NCBI GenBank assembly: GCA_018303125.1
Contig: JAGVYS010000005.1
Location: forward strand, 1-46,201
DNA: 46,201 bases
Direction: 5' to 3'
From: Candidatus Woesearchaeota archaeon
Lineage (GTDB): Archaea > Nanobdellota > Nanobdellia > Woesearchaeales > WJIZ01
The notes under the pieces were generated by a model. It did not search any database. It was not told the origin of the DNA and worked only from the letters and a program-made list of their open reading frames with translations. Within the stretch, counting starts at the first letter, position 1, and every line of letters starts with the position of its first letter. Shown one piece after another: positions 9,283-18,830 of this stretch. A program made the translations under genes and the position numbers.

Positions 9283-9957
9283 CTACACTTCTTGAGTTAC
9301 AGATACTCTCCATTGATTTATTAGTGCATCGAGAGACTCTAAAGTGGCTTCGCTTGTACGATGAATAACTTCTGACCTATACTTAGGATCTAGCCAGTAT
9401 GCAAAGCGCAGTCTACTACTATTTAAACTATTAGAAATATCTACAAGAATAGGGCTAGGTAAATCAAAAGGAAGTTCAACTCTTGTTTTTCTTTCTATAG
9501 GAAGAAATCCGGGACCGTTGAAATCTATGTATCGATAAAACACTGCATTCTTAGGCAATCTGTATTTGAGGATTGTTGAGTGGCGTCTATTTAGCTCATA
9601 TCTCTGAGCACTCGCAAGGCTGCCAACCAAGCTTGCGGAAAGAGTGGGTGAGGCATCATGGTATATACCTAACTCCAAGAGAGAATGCTCATAAGGTGTT
9701 GCGCACACATGATAAAGTGTAAACTCGTCATTCTCCAAGAATTTGTCTATCTGTGAGTCCCACGCCTCCTTAACACCGGGAATAGCAAGCAAATGCCTTC
9801 TTATAATGGAAACATTATTAGAATCAGAAGAATATTCTTCTTTAAAAAAATGACTGGTAGCCAATTCTCCCATAACCAAATCTACAAATTCCTGCCTTGC
9901 CTGGTCAATTGAATCTGTTTCCAGGGGTAGTGCAAAAGGCCGACTCAATTTTTTCAT
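9283..9957 (-). CDS. Hypothetical protein
   Basis: Long uninterrupted ORF with good codon structure; no family recognised. Confidence 0.6.
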   Translation of the reverse strand: MKKLSRPFALPLETDSIDQARQEFVDLVMGELATSHFFKEEYSSDSNNVSIIRRHLLAIPGVKEAWDSQIDKFLENDEFTLYHVCATPYEHSLLELGIYHDASPTLSASLVGSLASAQRYELNRRHSTILKYRLPKNAVFYRYIDFNGPGFLPIERKTRVELPFDLPSPILVDISNSLNSSRLRFAYWLDPKYRSEVIHRTSEATLESLDALINQWRVSVTQEV

Positions 9958-10008
9958 AAGAACACAATTGCGGATGAATTTAAAAAGTATTACTAGGACA
10001 ATAGCAGA

Positions 10009-11256
10009 TTAACAATCTCTTCCAACCCTTAGCAAGGCAGCCTTCCTGTGGGCATCCAATCCTTCCTGCTCAGCCAGCCTTGAGGCTACCTTAACCATGC
10101 TGGCAGGAACTTTTCCATCAATCTTCTGGTACGTAACAATCTTGACAAAATCCCTGACAGATAACCCGCCAGTATACCTTGCAGCTCCGTTCGTAGGCAG
10201 GATGTGGTTTGTTCCGGTGCAATAGTCTCCGAAGACCTCTGCAGCATTATCTCCTATGAATAGTGAGCCATAATTTTTCAGCATAAGCCTCTCTGGATTT
10301 TTGACATGCAGCTCAAGGTGCTCAGGCGATTTCATGTCTGATATCTTAGCGCAGTCCTCAAGGCTCTGTGCTATTATGATTCTCCCGTTTTGCAGGGCTG
10401 CAGCTGCAATATCCCTTGTCTTAAGCTTCTGAAGCTGCATTTCCAGCTGATTTTGAACTTCAATTGCCAATTTTCTTGAGGTAGTCACTAAATTTGGCTG
10501 TGCCGACTTGTCATGCTCTGCCTGAGCAAGCAGGTCAGCAGCTATAAGCTCAGCCTTGCCCGTTTCATCTGCTATAATCAAAACCTCGCTTGGCCCCGCT
10601 ATGAAATCTATTCCAACCCTGCCATAAACTTCCTTCTTGGCTGCTGCAACATACTTGTTTCCGGGCCCGACTATCTTGTCAACTTTAGGTACTGATTCCG
10701 TACCGTATGCCATTGCGCCTATTGCCTGCGCTCCGCCAATATTGAATATCATATCCGCTCCCGCAATATCTGCAGCAGCAACTGTTGCAGGCTTTATCCT
10801 TGGTGAGCATACAATAATCTCTTCAACTCCTGCAATCTTGGCGGGAATTATGCTCATTAGAGCTGATGACGGCAATGGATATATACCTCCAGGCACATAG
10901 CACCCTACTCTGATCAATGGAATCACCTTCTGTCCCAAAATAACACCCTTATTGACCAAAGAAAAATCCTTTATCTGGCTCATCTGCTTCCTAGCGAAGA
11001 ATTCAATGCTTTTGGCAGCTTCTCGTAGGGCAGACAATGTTTCAGAATCAACTTTTTCGTATGCTGCGTTTATGTCTTTTCCTGTGAGCTTGAAAGGAGC
11101 AGTACCTATGTCATCGAATTTTTGAGAGTATTTCCTCAATGCGCTCTCTCCATATTTCCTTATATCAGCAAGAATCTCCCTTGCTATTTCTCCCTCATCC
11201 CCCTGCCTTGGCTCGAAAAATTCCCTGTCCAATTTATCAGCATTAACAATTATCAT
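10009..11256 (-). CDS. hisD: Histidinol dehydrogenase
   Basis: GCYVPGGIYPLPSSALMSIIPAKIAGV, VGPGNKYVAAAKKEVYG, IDFIAGPSEVLIIAD, HILPTNGAARYTGGLSV. Confidence 0.97.
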   Translation of the reverse strand: MIIVNADKLDREFFEPRQGDEGEIAREILADIRKYGESALRKYSQKFDDIGTAPFKLTGKDINAAYEKVDSETLSALREAAKSIEFFARKQMSQIKDFSLVNKGVILGQKVIPLIRVGCYVPGGIYPLPSSALMSIIPAKIAGVEEIIVCSPRIKPATVAAADIAGADMIFNIGGAQAIGAMAYGTESVPKVDKIVGPGNKYVAAAKKEVYGRVGIDFIAGPSEVLIIADETGKAELIAADLLAQAEHDKSAQPNLVTTSRKLAIEVQNQLEMQLQKLKTRDIAAAALQNGRIIIAQSLEDCAKISDMKSPEHLELHVKNPERLMLKNYGSLFIGDNAAEVFGDYCTGTNHILPTNGAARYTGGLSVRDFVKIVTYQKIDGKVPASMVKVASRLAEQEGLDAHRKAALLRVGRDC

Positions 11257-12476
11257 TTTCTCCTTCCTCCGAGCTCATTCTTTATATCGTCCAAGGTTAT
11301 TCCTTTCTTTGCCATAAGGACAAGGATAAAATAAGCAAGGTCAGCTATTTCCCAGACAAGATTGTCCTTGTCTTTGTAATTTATAACTTCCATTGCCTCT
11401 TCCTTAATCTTGGCTTTTACAAGTTCCTCATCCTTTGCTATCAATGAGGTATAAGAGCCTCTTCTTGGATTCTTAATCCTGCCTGCTATAACGCTATACA
11501 ACTCTTCCATGCTGAAATCCCTTTCCCCAAAGCATGAATATTTTCCGGTGTGGCATGCAAAGTTTTTCTGGCTGACAGTGAACAGCAATACATCCCTGTC
11601 GCAGTCATACCTTGCCTTTTTCAGCACTTGGAAATTTCCTGATGTCTCACCCTTTACCCATATTTTCTTCCTGGACCTGCTATAGTAGGTTCCTTTTCCT
11701 GATTCAAGCGCCATGAGCAAAGATTTAGGATTGGAATAAGCAAGCATCATTACCTGACCGTTCTCTTCCTGCACTATGGTCGGAACAAGCCCATTGCTTT
11801 TCTTGAAATTAATCAATGAGACAAATGCTTTTCCCAGCTCAATCCTGCCTGTATAAAGCGCCATGCCAATCTGTGAATCACAGCCTAAATCCTCAAGCTG
11901 GGTTATATCATCAATTGTTGTTATCCCTCCTGCGACAGTCAGGTTTTTCTTCGTTGCCTTTCTTATTTTTTCAATTATGCCGAAATCAAGACCTTCCATC
12001 ATGCCTTCCTTGTTTACATTTGTGAATAAAAATCCTGAGCAATACCTCTCAAGCTCCTTTATTGCCTCAAAAGGTGTCTTCTTCGTTTTTTTAGTCCATC
12101 CTTCAGTTACCACATTGTCATCTTTACTGTCAATAGCAACAATTACCTTGCCGGCAGGAAGCTTCTTCAGGAATTCCGGAGAGGCTTTTGTACCTATGAT
12201 TATTTTTTTGGCGCCATATTTCAAAATCTCTTCTGCCTTATCTTGGCTCCTTATCCCACCTCCGACTCTGCAGTCTGCAATCTTGCATATTTCCTTTATT
12301 AGTCCAGAATTATTTCCCTTGCCTAAAGCTGCATCTAAGTCAATGACAGCAATTTCCCCATACCTGGAAAACTCCCTGGCAAACTGCATGACATTGCTGC
12401 GCTCAAGTACCTTTTCCCTTCCTTGCCTAAGCTGCACAGCCTTTCCATCCATTAGGTCAATGCTCGGTATTATCAT
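11253..12476 (-). CDS. hisA-hisIE: HisA-HisI-HisE three-domain fusion (ProFAR isomerase + PRA-CH + PRA-PH)
   Basis: Residues ~1-228 HisA ([33 protein letters not shown]). ~229-325 HisI ([50 protein letters not shown]). ~326-407 HisE ([39 protein letters not shown]). Confidence 0.95.
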   Translation of the reverse strand: MIIPSIDLMDGKAVQLRQGREKVLERSNVMQFAREFSRYGEIAVIDLDAALGKGNNSGLIKEICKIADCRVGGGIRSQDKAEEILKYGAKKIIIGTKASPEFLKKLPAGKVIVAIDSKDDNVVTEGWTKKTKKTPFEAIKELERYCSGFLFTNVNKEGMMEGLDFGIIEKIRKATKKNLTVAGGITTIDDITQLEDLGCDSQIGMALYTGRIELGKAFVSLINFKKSNGLVPTIVQEENGQVMMLAYSNPKSLLMALESGKGTYYSRSRKKIWVKGETSGNFQVLKKARYDCDRDVLLFTVSQKNFACHTGKYSCFGERDFSMEELYSVIAGRIKNPRRGSYTSLIAKDEELVKAKIKEEAMEVINYKDKDNLVWEIADLAYFILVLMAKKGITLDDIKNELGGRRK

Positions 12477-13225
12477 TTTCTTACCTCAATTCCTTTTTTC
12501 CCAAGATATTCCTTTACGTTGAGTATAGAGTATGTGCTATAATGGAATATTGACGCTGCCAGTGCAGCATCTGCTTTTCCTTTTATGAAAACATCTGCAA
12601 AGCTTTCTAAATTACCCGCTCCGCCGGAAGCAATGACAGGTATACTGACATTCTCCGAGATTATCTGCGTAAGCTCAAGCTCATAGCCTTCTTTTGTCCC
12701 ATCTCTGTCCATGGATGTCAACAAGAGTTCCCCTGCACCGAGCTTCTCTGCTTCCTTAGCCCATTCAAGTGCGGAAATGCCTGTTGGCTCCTTTCCACTC
12801 TTTATGAAAACCTCATATCTCCCGTTTATTTTTTTGGCATCTATTGCAACTGTTATGCATTGGCTGCCAAATTTTTCAGAGGCTTCCCTCAAAAGGCTTG
12901 GATTTTTCACAGCAGCTGTGTTTATTGAAACCTTGTCTGCGCCTGCTATAAGCAAATTTCTTATGTCATCAATGGAGCTTATTCCCCCGCCTACTGTAAA
13001 AGGGATGAATATTTCCTTTGCAACCTCTTTTACAAGCGATGTGGTTTTCCTTTTTTCAGATGATGCAGTTATGTCAAGGAAAACAAGCTCATCGGCACCT
13101 TCCTCATTGTATCTCTTGGCTAATTCTACGGCATCGCCTGCCTGCTTAAGATCTAAAAAGTTCCTTCCTTTCACTACCTTCCCTTCCTTAACATCAAGGC
13201 AAGGTATTATCCTTTTAGTAAGCAT
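12473..13225 (-). CDS. hisF: Imidazole glycerol phosphate synthase cyclase subunit
   Basis: [69 protein letters not shown]. Confidence 0.97.
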   Translation of the reverse strand: MLTKRIIPCLDVKEGKVVKGRNFLDLKQAGDAVELAKRYNEEGADELVFLDITASSEKRKTTSLVKEVAKEIFIPFTVGGGISSIDDIRNLLIAGADKVSINTAAVKNPSLLREASEKFGSQCITVAIDAKKINGRYEVFIKSGKEPTGISALEWAKEAEKLGAGELLLTSMDRDGTKEGYELELTQIISENVSIPVIASGGAGNLESFADVFIKGKADAALAASIFHYSTYSILNVKEYLGKKGIEVRK

Positions 13226-13799
13226 CAAGCCACCTCTGCAGCAGCGCAATGCCTGAACTACCACTTTTTTCAGGGTGGAATTGCACAGCTGTAACATTCT
13301 TATCCTGGATTGCGCATGCAAATTCTCCATAATAATCCGTGACTGCAGCTATTATGCCTTTTTGCCCTGGTTTTACATAATATGAATTGACGAAATAAAA
13401 AAAATCCTCCTCAAAAATTCCTTTTTTTGCAGGCGTTATGCTATTCCATCCTATCTGAGGCACTTTTCCTTTCCTGAACCTTACTGACTTGCCATTGTAT
13501 ATCCCGAGCCCTTTTACTCCGACACTTTCATCGCTTTCCTCAAAGAGCGCCTGCATGCCCAGGCATATTCCAAGGAAAGGCTTTCCAGAGGCAATTGAAT
13601 TCCTAATCGGCTCTGCAATGCCTTTCTCCCTCAGGTTCTGCATCATGAATCCAAATGCTCCTACTCCAGGTAGTACTATTCTTTCTGCATCAAGTATTGC
13701 ATCCGGGGTGCCAACTATCATAGACTCTGCTTTAAGGTAATCAAAAGCGTTCTTTACGCTGCTTAGGTTTCCTATTCCGCAATCCACTATGGCTATCAT
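13215..13799 (-). CDS. hisH: Imidazole glycerol phosphate synthase glutaminase subunit
   Basis: [40 protein letters not shown]. Confidence 0.96.
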   Translation of the reverse strand: MIAIVDCGIGNLSSVKNAFDYLKAESMIVGTPDAILDAERIVLPGVGAFGFMMQNLREKGIAEPIRNSIASGKPFLGICLGMQALFEESDESVGVKGLGIYNGKSVRFRKGKVPQIGWNSITPAKKGIFEEDFFYFVNSYYVKPGQKGIIAAVTDYYGEFACAIQDKNVTAVQFHPEKSGSSGIALLQRWLDAY

Positions 13800-14383
13800 A
13801 TCATTCCTTTTGTGCTTGGCACATCCTCCATTGCCCTCTTATCAGTTGAGCATGCCATCTTGGCTGCCTTCCCGAATGCCTTGAATATTGCCTCTATCTT
13901 GTGGTGGTCGCTTCTGCCATATAGCATCCTGACAACAACATTTGCCCCTAGGCCTATGGAAAATCCATAGAAAAAATCCTCAAGAACATCAGTGTCGAAA
14001 TCGCCGCAATATCTTCTGCCAAATTTTGCATCGTACTGTAGGTATGGCCTGCCGCCTATGTCTAGGGCTACAACTGCCAAAGACTCATCCATCGGGTAAA
14101 TAAAATATCCTGTCCTGTTTATCCCTTTCTTGTCTCCAAGCGCTTTCCCGAGTGCCTGGCCCAATACAATCCCTGTATCCTCTATAGTGTGATGCTGGTC
14201 GACTTTTAAATCTCCTCTCACTTTGATTTCAGTGTCAAACAATGAAAATTTTGAGAAGCTTTCAAGCATGTGCGAGAAAAATCCTATCTCAGTATCAACA
14301 GAGTATTTTCCCTTGCCATCAATATTAAGCTCAACGCTTATTCTTGTTTCTTTAGTTTCCCTGCTTATTTTGGCTTTCCTCAT
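13796..14383 (-). CDS. hisB: Imidazoleglycerol-phosphate dehydratase
   Basis: GFFSHMLESFSKFSLFD, DQHHTIEDTGIVLGQAL, GRSDHHKIEAIFKAFGKA. Confidence 0.97.
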   Translation of the reverse strand: MRKAKISRETKETRISVELNIDGKGKYSVDTEIGFFSHMLESFSKFSLFDTEIKVRGDLKVDQHHTIEDTGIVLGQALGKALGDKKGINRTGYFIYPMDESLAVVALDIGGRPYLQYDAKFGRRYCGDFDTDVLEDFFYGFSIGLGANVVVRMLYGRSDHHKIEAIFKAFGKAAKMACSTDKRAMEDVPSTKGMI

Positions 14384-16698
14384 TTTAGCACCTCTGGTAT
14401 CTGGTTTATATCAGAAATAACCTTTATTGCACCGTTCTTGACAAGCAATTCTTTTAGAGATTTGGAATTTGTGTCTGAAGGAATTACTCCTATGGCCTTT
14501 ATCCCTGCACTCTTCGCAGCCTTCATGTCATCAACACTGTCCCCAATATAAACAGCATTGCTCCTGCCAATTCTATCCAGTGCCATGCTTATGCTGCATG
14601 GGTCTGGCTTTGATTTATTTTCAGGATAATCTTCCATCGCTATTATTGTATCAAAGTACTGCTCCATGCCAAATTTCTCAAGTATATATCGGGCCTCCTC
14701 TCTTGGCCTACCTGTAACTATGCCAAGTCTTGCTTCCTTATATAAGCTTTCAAGAACTTCTTTTGTCAGCAAGAATCTCTCATTATCTATAAGCCCCTTG
14801 TCTTCATTATCTCCCAGATAGAACTCCTGGAACTTCCTGATTATATCATCCTTGCTGCATTTGACATTCCTCTTGAGGATTACTGCTTCCGTAAGGTCCC
14901 AGTCATTATTGTAGCCACCTTTTTCCTTGAACTCCTGTATCTCTTCACGGCTTATCTCTACATTCGCAAAAAATTTGGCAGTCCTTTGTATGGCTGTCCT
15001 GTAGGAATTGCTGACATCTACCAAAACACCGTCCATATCGAACAATACCACATCCTCGGGAATTATATTCTTTATGGCTTCTATAAGCACCCTGGATTGT
15101 TCCATTGTCCCTATTCCTATCCTTATGCAATTCTTCAGCAATGGGTACGTTGACCTGTCCCTTACAAGTATGCCCCTCTCCCTGAGCTGCAGCAAAACAT
15201 AATTGCACCTCTCACCGAAATCTGCCATCATAAAATTGGCTTCGGAAGAAAATACCTTTATGCCGAGCTTTTCAAGCTCTTTCTGCACATACTGCCTGCT
15301 CTCCCTGACCTCTTCGACATAATTACTTATGAATTCCTCATCCTTCATTGCGGCGCTGGCCGCAATAAGCGCAAGGTTATTTACGCTATAAGGTGAGATG
15401 ACCTTTTCTAGATTGGTTATTATTGCCTCGCTTGATATTATGCATCCAAGTCTTAATCCTGCAAGGCCGAAAGCCTTTGAGAATGTCTGCGTAACTATTA
15501 GGTTGCTGTATTTCTCAACAAACCGCTTGCAGCTCTTTCCATAATACTGGCTATATGCCTCATCGACAAGCACTATTGCGTCCTTTGCCTTTTCCAGTAC
15601 AGATATAATGTCTTGCTCGCTTATGGTTGTGCCTGTAGGATTATTCGGGTTGACAAGAACAACAAGCTTCGTTTTATCAGTTATTTTTTCCAGCAATTTT
15701 TGAGTTGGAAAGCTCAGGTCATCATTATAAAGAACATTAGTAATGTTTGCCTCTACTATGTCTGCATAGACTTTGAACATTGTAAATGTGGGCTCAGGAA
15801 TTATTACTTCATCCCCTTTCTCGAGGAAAGTGTCCATGACAACCTTTATTGCTTCGTCCGTTCCATTTGTAGGCAATACATTCTTGCTCCCAGTATCCAA
15901 ATACAATGCAAGTTCCTTCCTGAAATTACCATAATCGGGGTACATGCAAATGTCCTCGACAGAAATATCCCTTAGTGCATCCAGCACTTTTGGTGAGCAT
16001 CCAGAGGTATTTTCATTAAAATCAAGGCGCAGCTTGCCTCTCCTGTCAGAGGTTGGCGGCTCGTACTTGCTCATTTTCTGCACTGCCTCCTTCGGCATTA
16101 TGGAATTTCCAGAAGAATCAGCGCCTATTACGAGGAAATCGCTCTGCATTATTACATCGTACGCTTTTAGATTATACTTTATTAGAGAGCTTCCTGTATA
16201 GACTATATCGATTATTAAGTCAGCTATTCCTTCGCTGCAGCTTGTCTCAACGCAACCATTGATGTAAATCTTCTTGAATGAGAAGCCTTTCCTCTCAAGG
16301 AAATTAAGGTATTTTTTGGCCAATTTCTTGTATTTGGAGGCTATGCACACTGTCAAATCTCTTGGCATTGTTTCAAGGCTTTTTCCTTCTGGCCCTATTA
16401 GGCAGAGTGTTGGCTTGCCATAGATGGCAGAAGGGTCATCCCACGCAATTCTCTTGATTACCTTAAGTTGAGATTCCTTGTTTTCGAGGCAGTATTCCCT
16501 GAACAAGTCTTCTCCAGTTAGGCCAAAGGCATTCTTGCCTTTATTGAGAAATTGCTTTACTAGGAATGGTATGTCCTCTCCCCTTGCTTCTATAAGCCTT
16601 GTGTCCTTTACATCCTTAAAATAAGATAATGCCGATTCCCTATAACTTCTTAGCCCGGAATTTTTTGGAACCAAGATGAATACAACCACCACTTTCAA
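14380..16698 (-). CDS. HisG-HisC-HAD three-domain fusion (ATP phosphoribosyltransferase + histidinol-phosphate aminotransferase + HAD phosphatase)
   Basis: Residues ~1-208 HisG-like (NGCVETSCSEGIADLIIDIVYTGSSLI). ~209-547 HisC (LRLDFNENTSG, NPNNPTGT, DEAYSQYYG, TQTFSKAFGLAGLRLG). ~548-772 HAD (LFDMDGVLVD, IVTGRPREEA, KSKPDP, YIGDSVDDMKAAKSAG). The listed first codon is TTG. Confidence 0.92.
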   Translation of the reverse strand: MKVVVVFILVPKNSGLRSYRESALSYFKDVKDTRLIEARGEDIPFLVKQFLNKGKNAFGLTGEDLFREYCLENKESQLKVIKRIAWDDPSAIYGKPTLCLIGPEGKSLETMPRDLTVCIASKYKKLAKKYLNFLERKGFSFKKIYINGCVETSCSEGIADLIIDIVYTGSSLIKYNLKAYDVIMQSDFLVIGADSSGNSIMPKEAVQKMSKYEPPTSDRRGKLRLDFNENTSGCSPKVLDALRDISVEDICMYPDYGNFRKELALYLDTGSKNVLPTNGTDEAIKVVMDTFLEKGDEVIIPEPTFTMFKVYADIVEANITNVLYNDDLSFPTQKLLEKITDKTKLVVLVNPNNPTGTTISEQDIISVLEKAKDAIVLVDEAYSQYYGKSCKRFVEKYSNLIVTQTFSKAFGLAGLRLGCIISSEAIITNLEKVISPYSVNNLALIAASAAMKDEEFISNYVEEVRESRQYVQKELEKLGIKVFSSEANFMMADFGERCNYVLLQLRERGILVRDRSTYPLLKNCIRIGIGTMEQSRVLIEAIKNIIPEDVVLFDMDGVLVDVSNSYRTAIQRTAKFFANVEISREEIQEFKEKGGYNNDWDLTEAVILKRNVKCSKDDIIRKFQEFYLGDNEDKGLIDNERFLLTKEVLESLYKEARLGIVTGRPREEARYILEKFGMEQYFDTIIAMEDYPENKSKPDPCSISMALDRIGRSNAVYIGDSVDDMKAAKSAGIKAIGVIPSDTNSKSLKELLVKNGAIKVISDINQIPEVLK

Positions 16699-16719
16699 TA
16701 ATTTTTTCCATCATAGGAC

Positions 16720-16729
16720 CTCTATAGAG
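16720..16729. promoter_or_regulatory. Perfect 10-bp palindrome CTCTATAGAG upstream of the hisG-C-HAD ORF
   Basis: Self-complementary CTCTATAGAG between the tRNA-His 3' end and the his operon start. Confidence 0.3.
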
Positions 16730-16743
16730 TTTATCTTGAAAAG

Positions 16744-16814
16744 AGAGATAGAGGGGAATTGAACCCCTGCCATAGGTGCCACAGACCTATATTCTGCCGT
16801 TAAACTACTATCTC
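16744..16814 (-). tRNA. tRNA-His(GTG)
   Basis: Cloverleaf read by hand on the minus strand: acceptor GAGATAG/CTATCTC, D-arm GTTTAACGGCAGAAT, anticodon stem TAGGT/ACCTA with loop CTGTGGC (anticodon GTG), T-arm AGGGG-TTCAATT-CCCCT. Discriminator T; genomic -1 base A. Confidence 0.95.
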
Positions 16815-16943
16815 TATCTGTGAGCCTGAAAAAATTATTAAATGATTTAAGAATAGTTCTACCTATAATGAATACAACCAGCGCTTACTACTGCCTTAGC
16901 CTCTGTGATAACTAATTTCATAGCATTATGGTAATGGTGAGGG

Positions 16944-17822
16944 TTATTTAAAGCTTTCTATGGCCTCAGCAAACAATCCGGCTACATCAATCTTCGCTGC
17001 AGGATTAGGTATGGAATTTGTGGTCACTACCTCTGCACCTGTTTTCTTCAGCTTTCCTAGAGCCCCTTCAGCAAAAATACCGTGAATTGCTATGCATGTT
17101 ACCTTTCTGACGCCAAGTGCCTTGAGCTTAATGATAGTTTTAATCAGCGTATTCCCTGTTGAAATCATGTCATCTATAAGCACTATATTCTTTCCCTTGG
17201 TGTCTACTTTTTCCTGGAACCTCACATCAACATTCCTGGCAGAATGCCTTGTCTTAAGTAAAATAGTGGATTCACATCCTATTATTTCTGCAGTTTTTCT
17301 TGCCCATTTATACGATTCCCAGTCAGGTCCTACTATAAGTGGCTTCTTGACATTTTTCCTTATATGTTCCCCTATCAATGGGTTTGCCGTTAGCCTTTTT
17401 GATTCAACTGAAAATATATGCCCCAGAGATTTCTCCCTGTGAAGATGCGGGTCAAGTATGCATACCCTGTCAACTATGTTATTCATTATCTTGCCGAGGA
17501 AATGGATTGAAGGTATTTCGCCTTTGCTGAACCATGTATCCTGCCTGAAATAAGGGAAATAAGGAGACAGCAAAGTAATTTCTGAGGCGCCCATCTCCTT
17601 CGCTGCCTTTGAGGCAAACATTACCTCTAAAAGGCAAGAGTCAATATCACCATAGAAAGACTGGACAAGATACACTTTCCTGCCCTTCAAGCCAGTCTTC
17701 AGAAATTTTATATGGAGCTCATTGTCGGGAAATTTCTCAACAAAAAGCTCAGAATATGGCATCTTTGCTTTGGCTGCTATTCTGCGCGCAATATGTTTTC
17801 CGTGTGAGCAGGATATAATCAT
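16944..17822 (-). CDS. prs: Ribose-phosphate pyrophosphokinase (PRPP synthetase)
   Basis: FPDNELHIKF, LSPYFPYFRQD, VCILDPHLH, KNIVLIDDMISTGNTLIKT (PRPP loop). Confidence 0.94.
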   Translation of the reverse strand: MIISCSHGKHIARRIAAKAKMPYSELFVEKFPDNELHIKFLKTGLKGRKVYLVQSFYGDIDSCLLEVMFASKAAKEMGASEITLLSPYFPYFRQDTWFSKGEIPSIHFLGKIMNNIVDRVCILDPHLHREKSLGHIFSVESKRLTANPLIGEHIRKNVKKPLIVGPDWESYKWARKTAEIIGCESTILLKTRHSARNVDVRFQEKVDTKGKNIVLIDDMISTGNTLIKTIIKLKALGVRKVTCIAIHGIFAEGALGKLKKTGAEVVTTNSIPNPAAKIDVAGLFAEAIESFK

Positions 17823-18065
17823 ACATTTTCTTTGGAGTATTACTATTTAAAATTATCCTGAAAATAATCGCATTGAAAAGTCATAAGAACCTGCTTCTTG
17901 TGGAATAACGTTTGGCATCAAATTCATAAGTGGTGCGCCTTGTATTTTATTGCAGAAATTTAAGCACAGATATGTACAGCGATTAAACAATTTGTATACC
18001 AGTACGCCTGCTCTTTGCTAGAGAGAATGATTCTTACACATTGTCCTAAATTTTCTTGGAATGAA

Positions 18066-18830
18066 TTAGCTTAGACCAGAAAAAATAGATTTCCAGAAAG
18101 GTTTCTTTTTGCAATATGAACATGTAAAGATTAGGTCTTCTTTCAACTGGAGATTCTTTACTTCAGTAAAACTCGCCATACGTTCCAATAATCTCTCTTT
18201 AGGGCAAATAACATTGCCTGACTTCCAACTAAGATCCGTGTTAGAGCAATATCCAGTTAATGTATCGCAAAATACACCAGGTTCCACTTCTTGGATAATG
18301 TCTTCTCCCTTGGGATTTTTATAATAAAGGAGTTTAAAGTCATGTACAAGCGTGATAGCGATTAAGTCATGGCCTTTCACTGCCTGACATGCGCTATTGA
18401 TTTCATTTATGCATTGCTGAATCGTATTAGGGTCATTGCCATCCTGGTTTGGGCATACGCTGCTTTTCACTTTTGGCGTGGCCGCCTTACACTGCTCGGC
18501 AACTCTACAGTCCGCATCATTGCAGTCAACTGCGCCGTCCATGTCGTTATCCTCACCATCGCTACATTCTTCGAGTATGTCTGTTCCACTTGAGCAATAT
18601 CTGGAGCTATAGCAATCGGAGTCATCGCAATCCGTCCTGTAATCAGCATCATTATCTATTTCGTCATTGCAGATTTCTATTTCTGCATAACTAGCGTATT
18701 CCTTCAGCGAATCAGCTGCTATGTCTTTTCCCTGGCTATACGCTTCCCCTGTAGGATTAACATTGCCGCTACATCCAGCTACAATAAGAAAAAGAAACGC
18801 CATTGAAAACCATAAATAACACCTTGACAT
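18066..18830 (-). CDS. Putative lipoprotein with two Cys/Asp-rich metal-binding-type repeats
   Basis: Lipobox-like LFLIVAGC; tandem EICNDEIDNDADYRTDCDDSDC / EECSDGEDNDMDGAVDCNDADC motifs. Confidence 0.7.
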   Translation of the reverse strand: MSRCYLWFSMAFLFLIVAGCSGNVNPTGEAYSQGKDIAADSLKEYASYAEIEICNDEIDNDADYRTDCDDSDCYSSRYCSSGTDILEECSDGEDNDMDGAVDCNDADCRVAEQCKAATPKVKSSVCPNQDGNDPNTIQQCINEINSACQAVKGHDLIAITLVHDFKLLYYKNPKGEDIIQEVEPGVFCDTLTGYCSNTDLSWKSGNVICPKERLLERMASFTEVKNLQLKEDLIFTCSYCKKKPFWKSIFSGLS

